Shown piece by piece: positions 16,804 through 24,733 of a stretch of 64,000 nt of DNA (its first letter is position 1; each line of letters begins with the position of its first letter). The position numbers were made by a program, and so were the translations under genes. The notes beneath the pieces are model-generated. The model was not told the origin of the DNA. It ran no database searches and saw nothing but the letters and a program-made list of their open reading frames with translations. Origin of the DNA: Myxococcus qinghaiensis (GTDB lineage: Bacteria; Myxococcota; Myxococcia; Myxococcales; Myxococcaceae); NCBI RefSeq assembly GCF_024198215.1, contig NZ_JAKCFA010000001.1:186001-250000 (forward strand), read 5' to 3'.

Positions 16804-18767
16804 AGCACCACGGCGTCCACATCGGCCTGCGGCAATGGACGCGGGGTGAGGAAGTGCTGTGCGAGCAACTGCGTGGACGCGATGGCGAACAGGGCCATGG
16901 TGTCGGCCTCGCTCTCCGTCGAGTTGGGCGCACGCAGCTTGGCCACCAGTCGCTCCGCCTTGCGCGCGTCGAAGACACCCACCTTCGCGACGGCCTCGGG
17001 CGCGAGCAGTTCCTTGGCCCACGCCGGTGCCTCCGGTCCCACCAGCGCTCCGGCGATGGGCGCGCGGTAGGGGAACTTGCTGCGCTCCAGGATGGACTCG
17101 GGAACGCGGCCCTTGGCGAAGCGCTTGAGGACGTGCTTCTCGTCCAGCCCCTTGAGCCTCACCCGCTCGGGGATTCTCGCCGCCAGCTCCATCACCGAGG
17201 TGTCCAGGAACGGAAAGCGCCCCTCCACCGCGTTGCCCAGGAGCATGCGGTCGCCCTGCGCGGACAGGAGGTATCCGGATAGCAGTGTCTTCGCCTCCAG
17301 GTACTGCGCGCGCGCCAGGGGCCTCCACATGGCCACGTGCTTCGGCACCGTCGCGAGCACCGAGGCCATCGGGTCCTCATCCACCACGCTCGCCGCGAAC
17401 TCCGGCGCGAGGAAGCGGAGGATTCGACCGCTGTTGGACCAGCGCACCAGGTGTGAGAAGCCCAGGCTCCCTGGGTCCTCCAGCCCCATGCCGAAGAACT
17501 CGCGCAAGAGCTCCACGTTCTGCTGGCTCACCGCCAGGGTGGGGTAGAGCTTTCGCAACAGCAGGGGCCGCCACTTCGACGCCGGCTGCCGCGCCCAGAA
17601 CTGCCGGACCTTGGTCTCCTTGAAGAGGTCGTAGCCGAGGAACATCTCGTCCGAGCCCTCTCCGGTGAGCACCACCCGGATGCCGTTCTCCCGCACCCAC
17701 TCGCTCAGCCGCAGGAAGGGCGCGGGCGCCGAGCGCATCATCGCCTGCTCCGCGTGGAAGATGACGCCAGGCACCAGCGTGCCGATGTCGCCATCCCGCA
17801 TCTCCACCACGCGATGCTCCGTGCGCAGCGCCTGGGCCACCGTGGCCTGGTGCTGGCGCTCGTCGAAGCGCGCGCGCTCGAAGCCCACGGAGAATGTCCG
17901 CAGCGTCCCGCCCAACTGTCCCTGCGCCAGCGCGCACAGGAGGCTGGAGTCCAGTCCCCCCGACAGGTACGCCGCCACCGGCACGTCCGCGCGCAGCCGC
18001 AGCCTCACGGCGCGCTCCAGCGCCTCGCCCAGCTCCTCCTGGATGCGCGCGTCGCTCGCCGTGCTCGGCTCCACGCCGAAGTCCAAATCCCAATACCTGA
18101 ATGTCTCCAGCGTCCCCGCGCGGAAGCGCGCCGAGTGCGCGGGGGGCAACAGCCGCACGCCCTCGAACGAGGTGCGCGGCGCCACCGGCGACCAGAGCTG
18201 GAAGGTCTGCTTGAGCCCGCGCGCGTCCAGCGACGGCGTCACCAGCCCGCTGGCGAACAGGGCCTTGGCCTCCGAGCCGAACGCCAGGTGCCCACCGGGC
18301 AGCTCCGAGTAGAACAGCGGGCAGATGCCCACCCTGTCGCGCGACATCCACAGCGTGGCGTCACGCGGGTCCCACAGCGCGAAGGCCCACTGGCCCTCGA
18401 AGCGGCGCACGCAGTCGATGCCCCACGTCAGGAACGCCGCGAGGATGACCTCCGTGTCCGAGCGCGTGCGGAAGGCGTACTGACTCGCGAGCTGCTCGCG
18501 CAGCTCCACGTGGTTGAAGATCTCCCCGTTGAAGACGACGGTGAGCCCCGTCGCCGCGTCACGCATGGGCTGGTGTCCGCCCTCCAGGTCGACGATGGAC
18601 AACCGCGTGTGGCCCAGCGCCACGCCGTCCAGCAGCAGGGCCCGCTGCGCGTCCGGCCCCCGGTGGCGGATGCTGGCCGTCATCCGGCGCAGCCGCTCGG
18701 CGGACTCCGCCCGCGCGGCCCCGGCGCCCCCTCCCGCCGGGTAGGTGAAGCCAGCGATTCCACACAT
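16791..18767 (-). CDS. asnB: Asparagine synthase (glutamine-hydrolysing)-type amidotransferase
   Basis: This encodes 658 residues starting MCGIAGF. Cys2, exposed after Met removal, is the class II glutaminase nucleophile. FNGEIFN and RSDTEV lie in the glutaminase domain. SGGLDSS (269-275) is the ATP PP-loop of the synthetase domain, and GEGSDEMFLGY follows. AsnB makes asparagine from aspartate. Paralogues in polysaccharide and natural-product clusters amidate sugar acids or carrier-bound acids. The gene sits between acp (13 bases upstream) and the acyl-AMP ligase (ATGA-type coupling through the duplicated junction), so the second role fits better. The substrate is unknown. Confidence 0.88.
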   Translation of the reverse strand: MCGIAGFTYPAGGGAGAARAESAERLRRMTASIRHRGPDAQRALLLDGVALGHTRLSIVDLEGGHQPMRDAATGLTVVFNGEIFNHVELREQLASQYAFRTRSDTEVILAAFLTWGIDCVRRFEGQWAFALWDPRDATLWMSRDRVGICPLFYSELPGGHLAFGSEAKALFASGLVTPSLDARGLKQTFQLWSPVAPRTSFEGVRLLPPAHSARFRAGTLETFRYWDLDFGVEPSTASDARIQEELGEALERAVRLRLRADVPVAAYLSGGLDSSLLCALAQGQLGGTLRTFSVGFERARFDERQHQATVAQALRTEHRVVEMRDGDIGTLVPGVIFHAEQAMMRSAPAPFLRLSEWVRENGIRVVLTGEGSDEMFLGYDLFKETKVRQFWARQPASKWRPLLLRKLYPTLAVSQQNVELLREFFGMGLEDPGSLGFSHLVRWSNSGRILRFLAPEFAASVVDEDPMASVLATVPKHVAMWRPLARAQYLEAKTLLSGYLLSAQGDRMLLGNAVEGRFPFLDTSVMELAARIPERVRLKGLDEKHVLKRFAKGRVPESILERSKFPYRAPIAGALVGPEAPAWAKELLAPEAVAKVGVFDARKAERLVAKLRAPNSTESEADTMALFAIASTQLLAQHFLTPRPLPQADVDAVVLEAA

Positions 18768-18780
18768 GGCGCGCTCGCTC

Positions 18781-19035
18781 TCAGCCTGCTTGCGGCAGGC
18801 GCTGCTGCTGCTTGCGCTCGACGAAGGCGACGACGCGCGTGAGCGAGTCCAGGTTCTCCGGCACCAGCTCCTTGTCCTCCAGCTTGATGCCGAAGTCCTG
18901 CTCCACGAACGCCACCAGCTCCATCATCCCCGTGGAATCGATGAGGCCCTTGCGCAGGAAGGAGTCGTCGTCGCCGAACTCGTCCACGAAGAACGTGTCG
19001 ACGATGAAGGTACGGATGCGTTCACGAATGCTCAC
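18781..19035 (-). CDS. Acyl carrier protein
   Basis: This encodes 84 residues with the phosphopantetheine site GLIDSTGMMEL, Ser34. The acidic helix II and the length are typical of type II carrier proteins. It is not the housekeeping AcpP: the DSL is changed to DST, and no fatty-acid genes flank it. It should hold the acid activated by the ligase two genes downstream. It is followed after 13 bases by the amidotransferase gene. Confidence 0.88.
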   Translation of the reverse strand: MSIRERIRTFIVDTFFVDEFGDDDSFLRKGLIDSTGMMELVAFVEQDFGIKLEDKELVPENLDSLTRVVAFVERKQQQRLPQAG

Positions 19036-19125
19036 GGTAGGAAGTCCTGTCTGGAAAAACGGTGGATGGGTTCGGAAACAATCCGGGCGTGAAGAAGACG
19101 CACCCGGAACAAAGGCTTGAGGTGC

Positions 19126-19716
19126 TCAGCTGCCTGTGTCGCGAGCAACCAGCTCCAGGCTCATGTTGCGTGCGGGATTGCCCATGGCCAGCGTGTCGGG
19201 CGGCACGTCCTGGGTGACGATGCTGCCGGCGGCGACCACCGAGCGCGTCCCCACGCGGACCCCGGGCATGATGATGGCGCCATGGGCCACCCAGACGTCG
19301 TCCTCGATGACGATGGGCGCGGTGTGGTGTCCGTCCCGGTCCCCGAGCCGCACGAACGACGCGAACATGCACCGGGCCCCCACGCTCACCGACTTCCACG
19401 CCTCCAGCGAGACACCGTAGTTGAACTGGGTCTCCTCGCCGATGGTGAGCAGCGCGCCCGCATGGCACACGAGCGAGCTGGGCAGCATCCCGCCCACGAA
19501 GGTGAGCCGGTCTCCCAGCACCATCTCCCCCGCGTTGTGCACGGACAGCGGCCCGTACGCGGCCACGTTGTGCCCCAGCGACTGGACGTCGCGGAACAGC
19601 CACCGGGCGCGCACCATGGCCACCGCGCGCTGGGCGCGGGGCTCCACGGACTTGCGCAGCGCTTCCAGTTGGGCCAGCACGGCGGGCACCCGGACGAACG
19701 GCATTCGCGACGTCAT
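19126..19716 (-). CDS. Left-handed beta-helix acyltransferase
   Basis: This encodes 196 residues. The ATG at 19716 overlaps the stop of the upstream gene (ATGA). Hexapeptide repeats run through residues about 60-185 (SLVCHAGALLTIGEE, DDVWVAHGAIIMPGVRVGTRSVVAAGS), ending in the MGNPARNM cap typical of CatB/Maa-like acetyltransferases. Asn and His at the site (FVRLGDRDGHH) fit a trimeric acetyl-CoA enzyme. The acceptor is probably a sugar or small molecule made by this operon. A 90-base gap separates it from the carrier protein gene. Confidence 0.8.
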   Translation of the reverse strand: MTSRMPFVRVPAVLAQLEALRKSVEPRAQRAVAMVRARWLFRDVQSLGHNVAAYGPLSVHNAGEMVLGDRLTFVGGMLPSSLVCHAGALLTIGEETQFNYGVSLEAWKSVSVGARCMFASFVRLGDRDGHHTAPIVIEDDVWVAHGAIIMPGVRVGTRSVVAAGSIVTQDVPPDTLAMGNPARNMSLELVARDTGS

Positions 19717-20261
19717 CCCGTCACCTCCCTGCGCAACACCCGGGCAGGCGCGCCGCCCACCGTCACCCCCGCGGGAATCTTGCGCGAGATGACGGTGCCC
19801 GGCGCCACGGTGCAGCCCTTCTGGAGCTGCGCGCCCGGCAGGAGGATGGCGCGGCTGCCCACCGTCACCCCCTCCGCGATGACCATCGGCACCGACGGAG
19901 GCCGCTCGTGGCGGTTGCCTCTCAGCGGGTGGTGCTGGTTGTCCATCGCCTTGATGAAGGCTCCCAGCCTCGCGCCCGGACCCACGGTGATGGAGCTCAG
20001 CGCTTCCAGGGAGGCGCCACCTTCGATGGCGACGTCGTCTCCCAGGATGATGAGGCTGTCGCTGGACATGGCATGCAGCTCGATGGGCGCCAGCCGTCCA
20101 TCCAGCACCACCCGGGAGCCCACGTGCACGCGGCCCGCGCCGTGAATCCACACGCGGCCCAGCACCGTGGGCGAGTCCCCCACCTCCTGACAACGCCTCA
20201 ACTTCAGGCGGGACAGGAGACCCCCAAGCTCGCGTGACAGTGATTGGCGTAACGGCGTCAT
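19713..20261 (-). CDS. Left-handed beta-helix acyltransferase
   Basis: This encodes 182 residues. Hexapeptide repeats cover residues about 45-170: IILGDDVAIEGGASLEALSS, IAEGVTVGSRAILLPGAQLQ, TVGGAPARVL at the end. MDNQHHPL has the His pair usual near the active site of these enzymes. It is paralogous to the next gene (19126-19716) but only distantly so. Both are soluble. Two acyltransferases back to back suggest that two positions on the same product are acylated. Confidence 0.8.
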   Translation of the reverse strand: MTPLRQSLSRELGGLLSRLKLRRCQEVGDSPTVLGRVWIHGAGRVHVGSRVVLDGRLAPIELHAMSSDSLIILGDDVAIEGGASLEALSSITVGPGARLGAFIKAMDNQHHPLRGNRHERPPSVPMVIAEGVTVGSRAILLPGAQLQKGCTVAPGTVISRKIPAGVTVGGAPARVLRREVTG

Positions 20262-20262
20262 G

Positions 20263-21126
20263 TCACGGCGTGGTTTGGACGGCGGGGATGGGAGGCTGCA
20301 CCGCGGGCGCGGGCAGGCCCGCCAGGAAGTTGAGCAGCTCCTTCGCCAGGCGCGCCTGCGCCGTCGCGTTCAAGTGTCCGCCATCGTCCGAGTAGCCCGG
20401 CACCATCGCCGGCCACGTCTGCCCGTTCAGCTCGTAGGTCTCCCGCGTGCCGTCGGGCGCCGTGGACTCCAGCCGCGCCAGGTCGAAGAGGGGCTCCTTG
20501 CCGCCGTACGTCTTGCGCATCAGCTCGTTGAACGTCTCGCGCTGCACGTTCTCGGCGATGCCCCACACCGGACGGCCGAGCAGCTCCTTCAGCCACGCCT
20601 TGGCGCCCCGCTGCACCGTGGTGAGCGGCGCGGTGACGTGGACGAACGTGGTGCCCGGGTGGCGCGCCTTCAGGCCCTCCATCGCCACGCGGTACTTCTC
20701 GAACAGCGCGCGCGTGTCCGTGGCGCCGTTGAAGTCGATGTAGCAGAACTTGAAGAAGGCCACGTCCGTCGACTTCCCAAGCCCCGCGTCCATCATCCGC
20801 TCGAAGTCGGCGATCTTGGACTCGGGCTTCTCGTTCTGTCCCACCATGGCGTGGGCCAGGGTGCCGGGCGCCAGCGACTCCGTGGGGTTCTTCACCTCCA
20901 CCACGCGCGGCGCCAGCCCCTGCGAGGAGGCGGGAATCTGCTTCACCCCGTCGAGGATGTTTCCACCCACCGACTGGTGCCCGAAGAAGATGCGGCGGCT
21001 CGCCAGCTTCTCCAGCGGAGCGCTCGTCTCCACGGCCTTCGCCGTCGCGCCATGCAGAACCATGAGCAGCATGGCGGGCAACACCAGCGCGCTCACGCGA
21101 ACCAGAAAGGTCCAGTCGAAGTGCAT
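20263..21126 (-). CDS. Membrane-anchored SGNH-like hydrolase/acyltransferase
   Basis: This encodes 287 residues. Residues 8-28 are a signal anchor. FFGHQSVGGNILDG places the nucleophile candidate at Ser52 in a GHQS rather than GDS context. KFCYIDF and a C-terminal DGGHLN (DxxH) provide the other SGNH blocks. Related proteins are periplasmic esterases, or the acetyl-transferring half of O-acetylation systems. It is the first gene of the operon, one base from the first beta-helix acyltransferase gene. Its location outside the membrane suggests it trims or transfers acyl groups on an exported product. Confidence 0.7.
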   Translation of the reverse strand: MHFDWTFLVRVSALVLPAMLLMVLHGATAKAVETSAPLEKLASRRIFFGHQSVGGNILDGVKQIPASSQGLAPRVVEVKNPTESLAPGTLAHAMVGQNEKPESKIADFERMMDAGLGKSTDVAFFKFCYIDFNGATDTRALFEKYRVAMEGLKARHPGTTFVHVTAPLTTVQRGAKAWLKELLGRPVWGIAENVQRETFNELMRKTYGGKEPLFDLARLESTAPDGTRETYELNGQTWPAMVPGYSDDGGHLNATAQARLAKELLNFLAGLPAPAVQPPIPAVQTTP

Positions 21127-21219
21127 GCGGACTCTTAAACCCTTCCATCGCCAAGCGTCAAAGGGCCAACCGTCCGGGACGTCCGCTGGTCCGCTCCCCG
21201 CCGCCCGACGAGGGGCCGG

Positions 21220-21237
21220 TGGGGTGAAGTCACCCCA
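21220..21237. promoter_or_regulatory. Perfect 18-bp palindrome upstream of the acyl operon
   Basis: TGGGGTGAAGTCACCCCA has 8-bp perfect arms around a 2-base centre. It lies 94 bases upstream of the first operon gene (start 21126), in the 186-base gap after the permease gene. Its form suggests a binding site for a dimeric regulator. No regulator gene is adjacent. Confidence 0.45.
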
Positions 21238-21312
21238 TGGGCCCCAGATGGGAAGGGCGCCTCGGGCGGCCTTGCTGTCACGCCCAGTCTCAGGGCGAGC
21301 AGGAGGGCGGAG

Positions 21313-23715
21313 CTACTCCGAGCGCAGCGACACGGACGGCGACACCCGGCTGGCGCGCAGTGCGGGGAACCACGTGGCCAAGAGCGACACGGCCGCCAGC
21401 GCCACGGCAACACCCAGGAAGACGCCCGGCTCGTTTGCATTCACACCGTACAGCAGCGTGGCCAGCAGCCTCATGCAGCCGAAGGCGGCCAGCAGGCCCA
21501 CGCCCACGCCCACCGCCGTGAGCTGGAGGCCCTGGCGCATCACCAGCCCGAGCACCTGTCGGGGATGCGCGCCCAATGCCAGGCGGATGCCCAGCTCCCG
21601 GGTGCGCTGGCCCACCGCGTAGGCCATGACGCCGTAGACGCCCACGCCGGCCAGGATGACGGCGAGCAACGCGAAGGCGGCGAGCAGGCGCGCGGTGGCC
21701 AAGGGGCGCGAGAGCTGGCGGTCCAGGCGGCTGGCGAAGGGGGCCAGGTCATAGATGGGCTGCTCGGCGTCCACGGCCTTCAGCTCCTGGCGCACCGACG
21801 ACACCAGGGTCGCCGGCTCGCGGCGCGTCCTCATCAGGACGGACATGGTCTGCAGGGGGAACTGCTCGTAGGGCAGGTAGACCTCCGGCGTGGAGGGCTC
21901 CGTCAGCCGCCAGTGGCGCACGTCCGCGACCACGCCGACGATGTCCCGGAAGGGCTGATTGTCGCTCCAGTCCACCCGCACCCTCCGCCCCAACGCCTCG
22001 CCGCCGCCCAGGAACGTCCGCACGAAGGCCTCATTGACGATGATGGTGGGAGCGCCCTTCGCGGAGTCCTGGGGACCGAACTCCCGGCCCTGGCGCACGG
22101 TGATGCGCATGGCGCGGAAGTAGTCCGGAGAGGCCACGCGGTACTCGGCGACGTAGCGCGCGGTGGAGTGGTCGGGTGCTCCTTCCAGCGCGAAGTCGCC
22201 GTTGGAGTTGGTGCCGCCCAGCGGCGCGTCGTTGACCAGGCCCACCGCCTCCGTGTCGGGCAGCGCGCGCAGGCGCTCCAGCAGCTCGCCGTAGAAGCCC
22301 CGCAGCCGGTCCGGAGTCCCGTACTTGAGGTCTGGCACCGACAGCCGCGCCGTCAGCACGCCTTCCGCGTCGAACCCCGGGTCCACCGCCTGCACGTTGC
22401 GCAGCGTCTGCACCATCAGCACGGTGCCCACCAGCAGCACCAGCGCCAGGGCCAGCTGCACCGCCACCAGCGCGTTGCGCAGGGGGTGGTTGGCGCGCGC
22501 GCCCACCGAGCTCCCCGACTGCTTCAGGAGCGGCAGCACATCCATGCCGGCGGTGTGCAGCGCGGGCGCCAGTCCGAAGAGCAGCCCGGCTCCCACGGAG
22601 AGGGCGAGGCTGAACAACAGCGCCGGAACGCTCAGCTCCACGGGCGCCAGGCGCAGCATCGACTGGGGGAGGAGCGCGCGCACCAGCTCCATGCCCCACA
22701 TCACCAAGAGCAGGCCGAGGACTCCACCGAACAGGCCCAGCAGCACGCTCTCCGCCAGCGCCTGCTGCATCCGCCGGCCCCGACTGGCACCGAGCGCGGC
22801 GCGGATGGCCCCGTCCCGCTGCCGCGCCAGGGCGCGCACGAGGAGCAGGTTGGCCACGTTGGCGCAGGCGATGAGGAGCACGAAGCCCACCGCCGCCCAG
22901 AGCGTCCACAGCACCGGGCGGGTGCTGGAGGTGAGGTGCGCCTGCCACAGCGCCGTCGTCACGCCATGCGGCTTCTCGCCCGGCTCCACGCGGGCGATGG
23001 CCAGCGCCACCCGCCGCACGTCCTCCGTCGCCGCCTCCGGGGTGATGCCCGGCGCCAGCCGCCCCACCACGTTCATGAAGTGGTTGCCATGCGCCTCCGG
23101 GTTCAACCAGATGGGCTGCCACACGTCGGCGTCCTCGTTGAATTCCGGGAAGGTGAAGCCCTCCGGCAGCACCCCCACCACCGTGTGCGAGCGCCCGTCC
23201 AGCCAGAGGGGCTTGCCCACCGCGTCCGCGGCGCCGCCGAGCGACTTGCTCCAGAAGGAGTGGCTCACCACCACCACGCTCGACGCATCGCCGGGCTGCG
23301 CGTCCTCCTCCTGGAAGGCGCGCCCCTGGGCGGGGGTGACACCCAGCAGCTTGAAGAAGTTGGGGGTGACGCGGCCCGCCCGCACGCGCTCGGGGACGTC
23401 GCCGCCCGTCCGGCTCAAGTCCCGGCGAGTGAAGCCCGCGAGCTCCGTGAAGCCCCGGCCATGCTCCCTCCAGCCGAGCAGCTCCGGCGGTGAGACCGAG
23501 GCTTCCTTGATGGTCTCCTGCTCGCACCACAGGCGCACCAGCCGCTCCGACTCCTGGAAGGGCAGGGGCCGCAGCAGCATGGCGTGGATGGCGCTGAAGA
23601 GGACGGTGTTCGCGCCGATGGCCAGCGCGAGGGTCACCACCGCGGCGATGGTGAAGCCCGGGGTGTGCCTCAGCGTGCGCAGCGCATAGCGGAAATCCTG
23701 CCGGAGCGAGTCCAT
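21313..23715 (-). CDS. ADOP-type ABC transporter permease (MacB/FtsX fold)
   Basis: This encodes 800 residues from the ATG at 23715 (start QDFRYALRTLRHTPGFT, hallmark of ADOP permeases). One TM segment (21-45) is followed by a large periplasmic domain (~50-270), then three TMs with a FtsX core (~275-400), a second periplasmic domain, and a final FtsX core (~680-800) ending in ALRASRVSPSVSLRSE. This duplicated plan is typical. No ATPase gene is adjacent, as is common for this family, so a partner encoded elsewhere is needed. The substrate is unknown. A hairpin that could terminate or attenuate transcription lies 44-80 bases upstream of the start. Confidence 0.88.
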   Translation of the reverse strand: MDSLRQDFRYALRTLRHTPGFTIAAVVTLALAIGANTVLFSAIHAMLLRPLPFQESERLVRLWCEQETIKEASVSPPELLGWREHGRGFTELAGFTRRDLSRTGGDVPERVRAGRVTPNFFKLLGVTPAQGRAFQEEDAQPGDASSVVVVSHSFWSKSLGGAADAVGKPLWLDGRSHTVVGVLPEGFTFPEFNEDADVWQPIWLNPEAHGNHFMNVVGRLAPGITPEAATEDVRRVALAIARVEPGEKPHGVTTALWQAHLTSSTRPVLWTLWAAVGFVLLIACANVANLLLVRALARQRDGAIRAALGASRGRRMQQALAESVLLGLFGGVLGLLLVMWGMELVRALLPQSMLRLAPVELSVPALLFSLALSVGAGLLFGLAPALHTAGMDVLPLLKQSGSSVGARANHPLRNALVAVQLALALVLLVGTVLMVQTLRNVQAVDPGFDAEGVLTARLSVPDLKYGTPDRLRGFYGELLERLRALPDTEAVGLVNDAPLGGTNSNGDFALEGAPDHSTARYVAEYRVASPDYFRAMRITVRQGREFGPQDSAKGAPTIIVNEAFVRTFLGGGEALGRRVRVDWSDNQPFRDIVGVVADVRHWRLTEPSTPEVYLPYEQFPLQTMSVLMRTRREPATLVSSVRQELKAVDAEQPIYDLAPFASRLDRQLSRPLATARLLAAFALLAVILAGVGVYGVMAYAVGQRTRELGIRLALGAHPRQVLGLVMRQGLQLTAVGVGVGLLAAFGCMRLLATLLYGVNANEPGVFLGVAVALAAVSLLATWFPALRASRVSPSVSLRSE

Positions 23716-23758
23716 GGCGGCCCTCAAAGCGAAGGCCGTGCCAGCTTCACCCGCGAGG

Positions 23759-23798
23759 AAAACCCCTGGCTTCCCAGGGGGTGACAGGGGTTTCCCCC
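23759..23798 (-). terminator. Terminator with an alternative pairing partner
   Basis: Read on the minus strand, CCCCTGG-GAAG-CCAGGGG (23780 down to 23763) followed by TTTT is a compact intrinsic terminator after the gene at 23886-24566. Just upstream, AAACCCCTG (23793-23785) can pair over 9 bp with CAGGGGTTT (23768-23760), which would break the terminator stem. Upstream again, GGGG-AAA-CCCC can sequester the competing arm. Confidence 0.55.
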
Positions 23799-23885
23799 AA
23801 GTGCGTTCGCGGATGCGGGAAGTCGCGTCCCGGAAATGAACACCGGCCCCGCGCCGATGTGGGCACGGGCGGGGCCGGCGGTCCG

Positions 23886-24566
23886 TCAGTTCCGGTTCCA
23901 GCAGCCGGCGATCTCCTCGCACGCGAGGAGGACGTCATTGAGCCGGCGCTGCTGCGACTTGGGCGCCATGAAGAGCCGGCCCGCGAACACGTCGAACACG
24001 CCCACGAGCCGAGGGTCCACGGGGCCGCGCTGCTCCAGGCGCTCCTCGGCGAAGCGGTGGAGCACGGTGGCGATGTACTGGCCGGCGCGCTCATCCAGCG
24101 GCACGTGCTTGGAGAAGTAGAGCTTCAGCACGCCCGAGCGCATCTGCCCGCGCGCATCGACGCCGCGCAGCAGCACCTCCGGCCGGACCTTGACGGAGAC
24201 GCCAGCGACTTCCAGGGGCGCGGGGTCCATGTCCGCGGGACTGGCGATGGCGCACGAGGCCAGGTCGTCCGCGGCGAGGAGGCAGCGCTGGAGGGCCTCG
24301 GCGCACAGGGCCAGCCGGTGCGCGTCGAAGTCCGAGTCCGGCTGGGCGTTGAGCAGCCGCCGCTGGTGATAGCGGAGGATGACCTCGTCACGGCCCTCGC
24401 AGAGGTACTCGGTGATGGCCTGGGCGGCGGCGGGATAACGCAGGTACTGCGGGTCCACCGGGTTGCGCTGCCCGTGGATGATGCGCTTGCGGAGGGACGG
24501 CGTTCCGGTGAGGTACTGGCCCAACTGGTTGACGGAAACGCACGGGGTCTCACGAAGGGTGGTCAT
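23886..24566 (-). CDS. Protein of unknown function (226 aa) with a structured leader
   Basis: This is a soluble 226-residue protein from an ATG at 24566 with AAGGAAG 5-6 bases upstream. No signal peptide or TM segment is present. The region around residues 120-155 (VAGVSVKVRPEVLLRG, SGVLKLYFSKHVPLDE) has a pattern like PD-(D/E)xK nuclease-type proteins, where an acid strand is followed by G-x-L-K-L-Y-F, but the catalytic triad is not complete by eye. It is not assigned to a family. The mRNA leader carries two interleaved inverted repeats ending next to the ribosome binding site (24579-24626). The gene upstream on the same strand is the MscS-like channel, 167 bases away. Confidence 0.65.
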   Translation of the reverse strand: MTTLRETPCVSVNQLGQYLTGTPSLRKRIIHGQRNPVDPQYLRYPAAAQAITEYLCEGRDEVILRYHQRRLLNAQPDSDFDAHRLALCAEALQRCLLAADDLASCAIASPADMDPAPLEVAGVSVKVRPEVLLRGVDARGQMRSGVLKLYFSKHVPLDERAGQYIATVLHRFAEERLEQRGPVDPRLVGVFDVFAGRLFMAPKSQQRRLNDVLLACEEIAGCWNRN

Positions 24567-24578
24567 GTCGACTTCCTT

Positions 24579-24626
24579 TCCGGTAGCGGGAATGAAGAGA
24601 TACTACCGGAGGGGTCTGACATTCCC
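24579..24626 (-). promoter_or_regulatory. Interleaved inverted repeats in the mRNA leader of 23886-24566
   Basis: In the minus-strand transcript the order is GGGAATG (24626-24620), TCCGGTAG (24610-24603), CATTCCC (24594-24588), CTACCGGA (24586-24579), then AAGGAAG and the start codon. The first pairs with the third over 7 bp; the second pairs with the fourth over 8 bp. The arms interlock, so the two stems are either mutually exclusive or form a pseudoknot. The last arm abuts the ribosome binding site. Confidence 0.5.
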
Positions 24627-24733
24627 TCTGACGGGGAGGGGCTCGCGGGCGCCGGAAGATGCACCCCCTGGCGGGTAGGGCGAGCGGGCCCAACCGGGGC
24701 GGAAACGGCCCCCTCGGGCACGGGTCCGCGGGG

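Noticed and set aside
14113..18767. Reading nadE and asnB here as simple housekeeping genes
   Set aside because: Possible, but both are locked into an operon with an ACP, an ANL ligase and acyltransferases, so a pathway role is favoured.
23716..23922. A longer start for the ADOP permease
   Set aside because: The extra 69 residues are Arg/Pro-rich, overlap the hairpin and precede the conserved family start QDFRYALRTLRHTPGFT.
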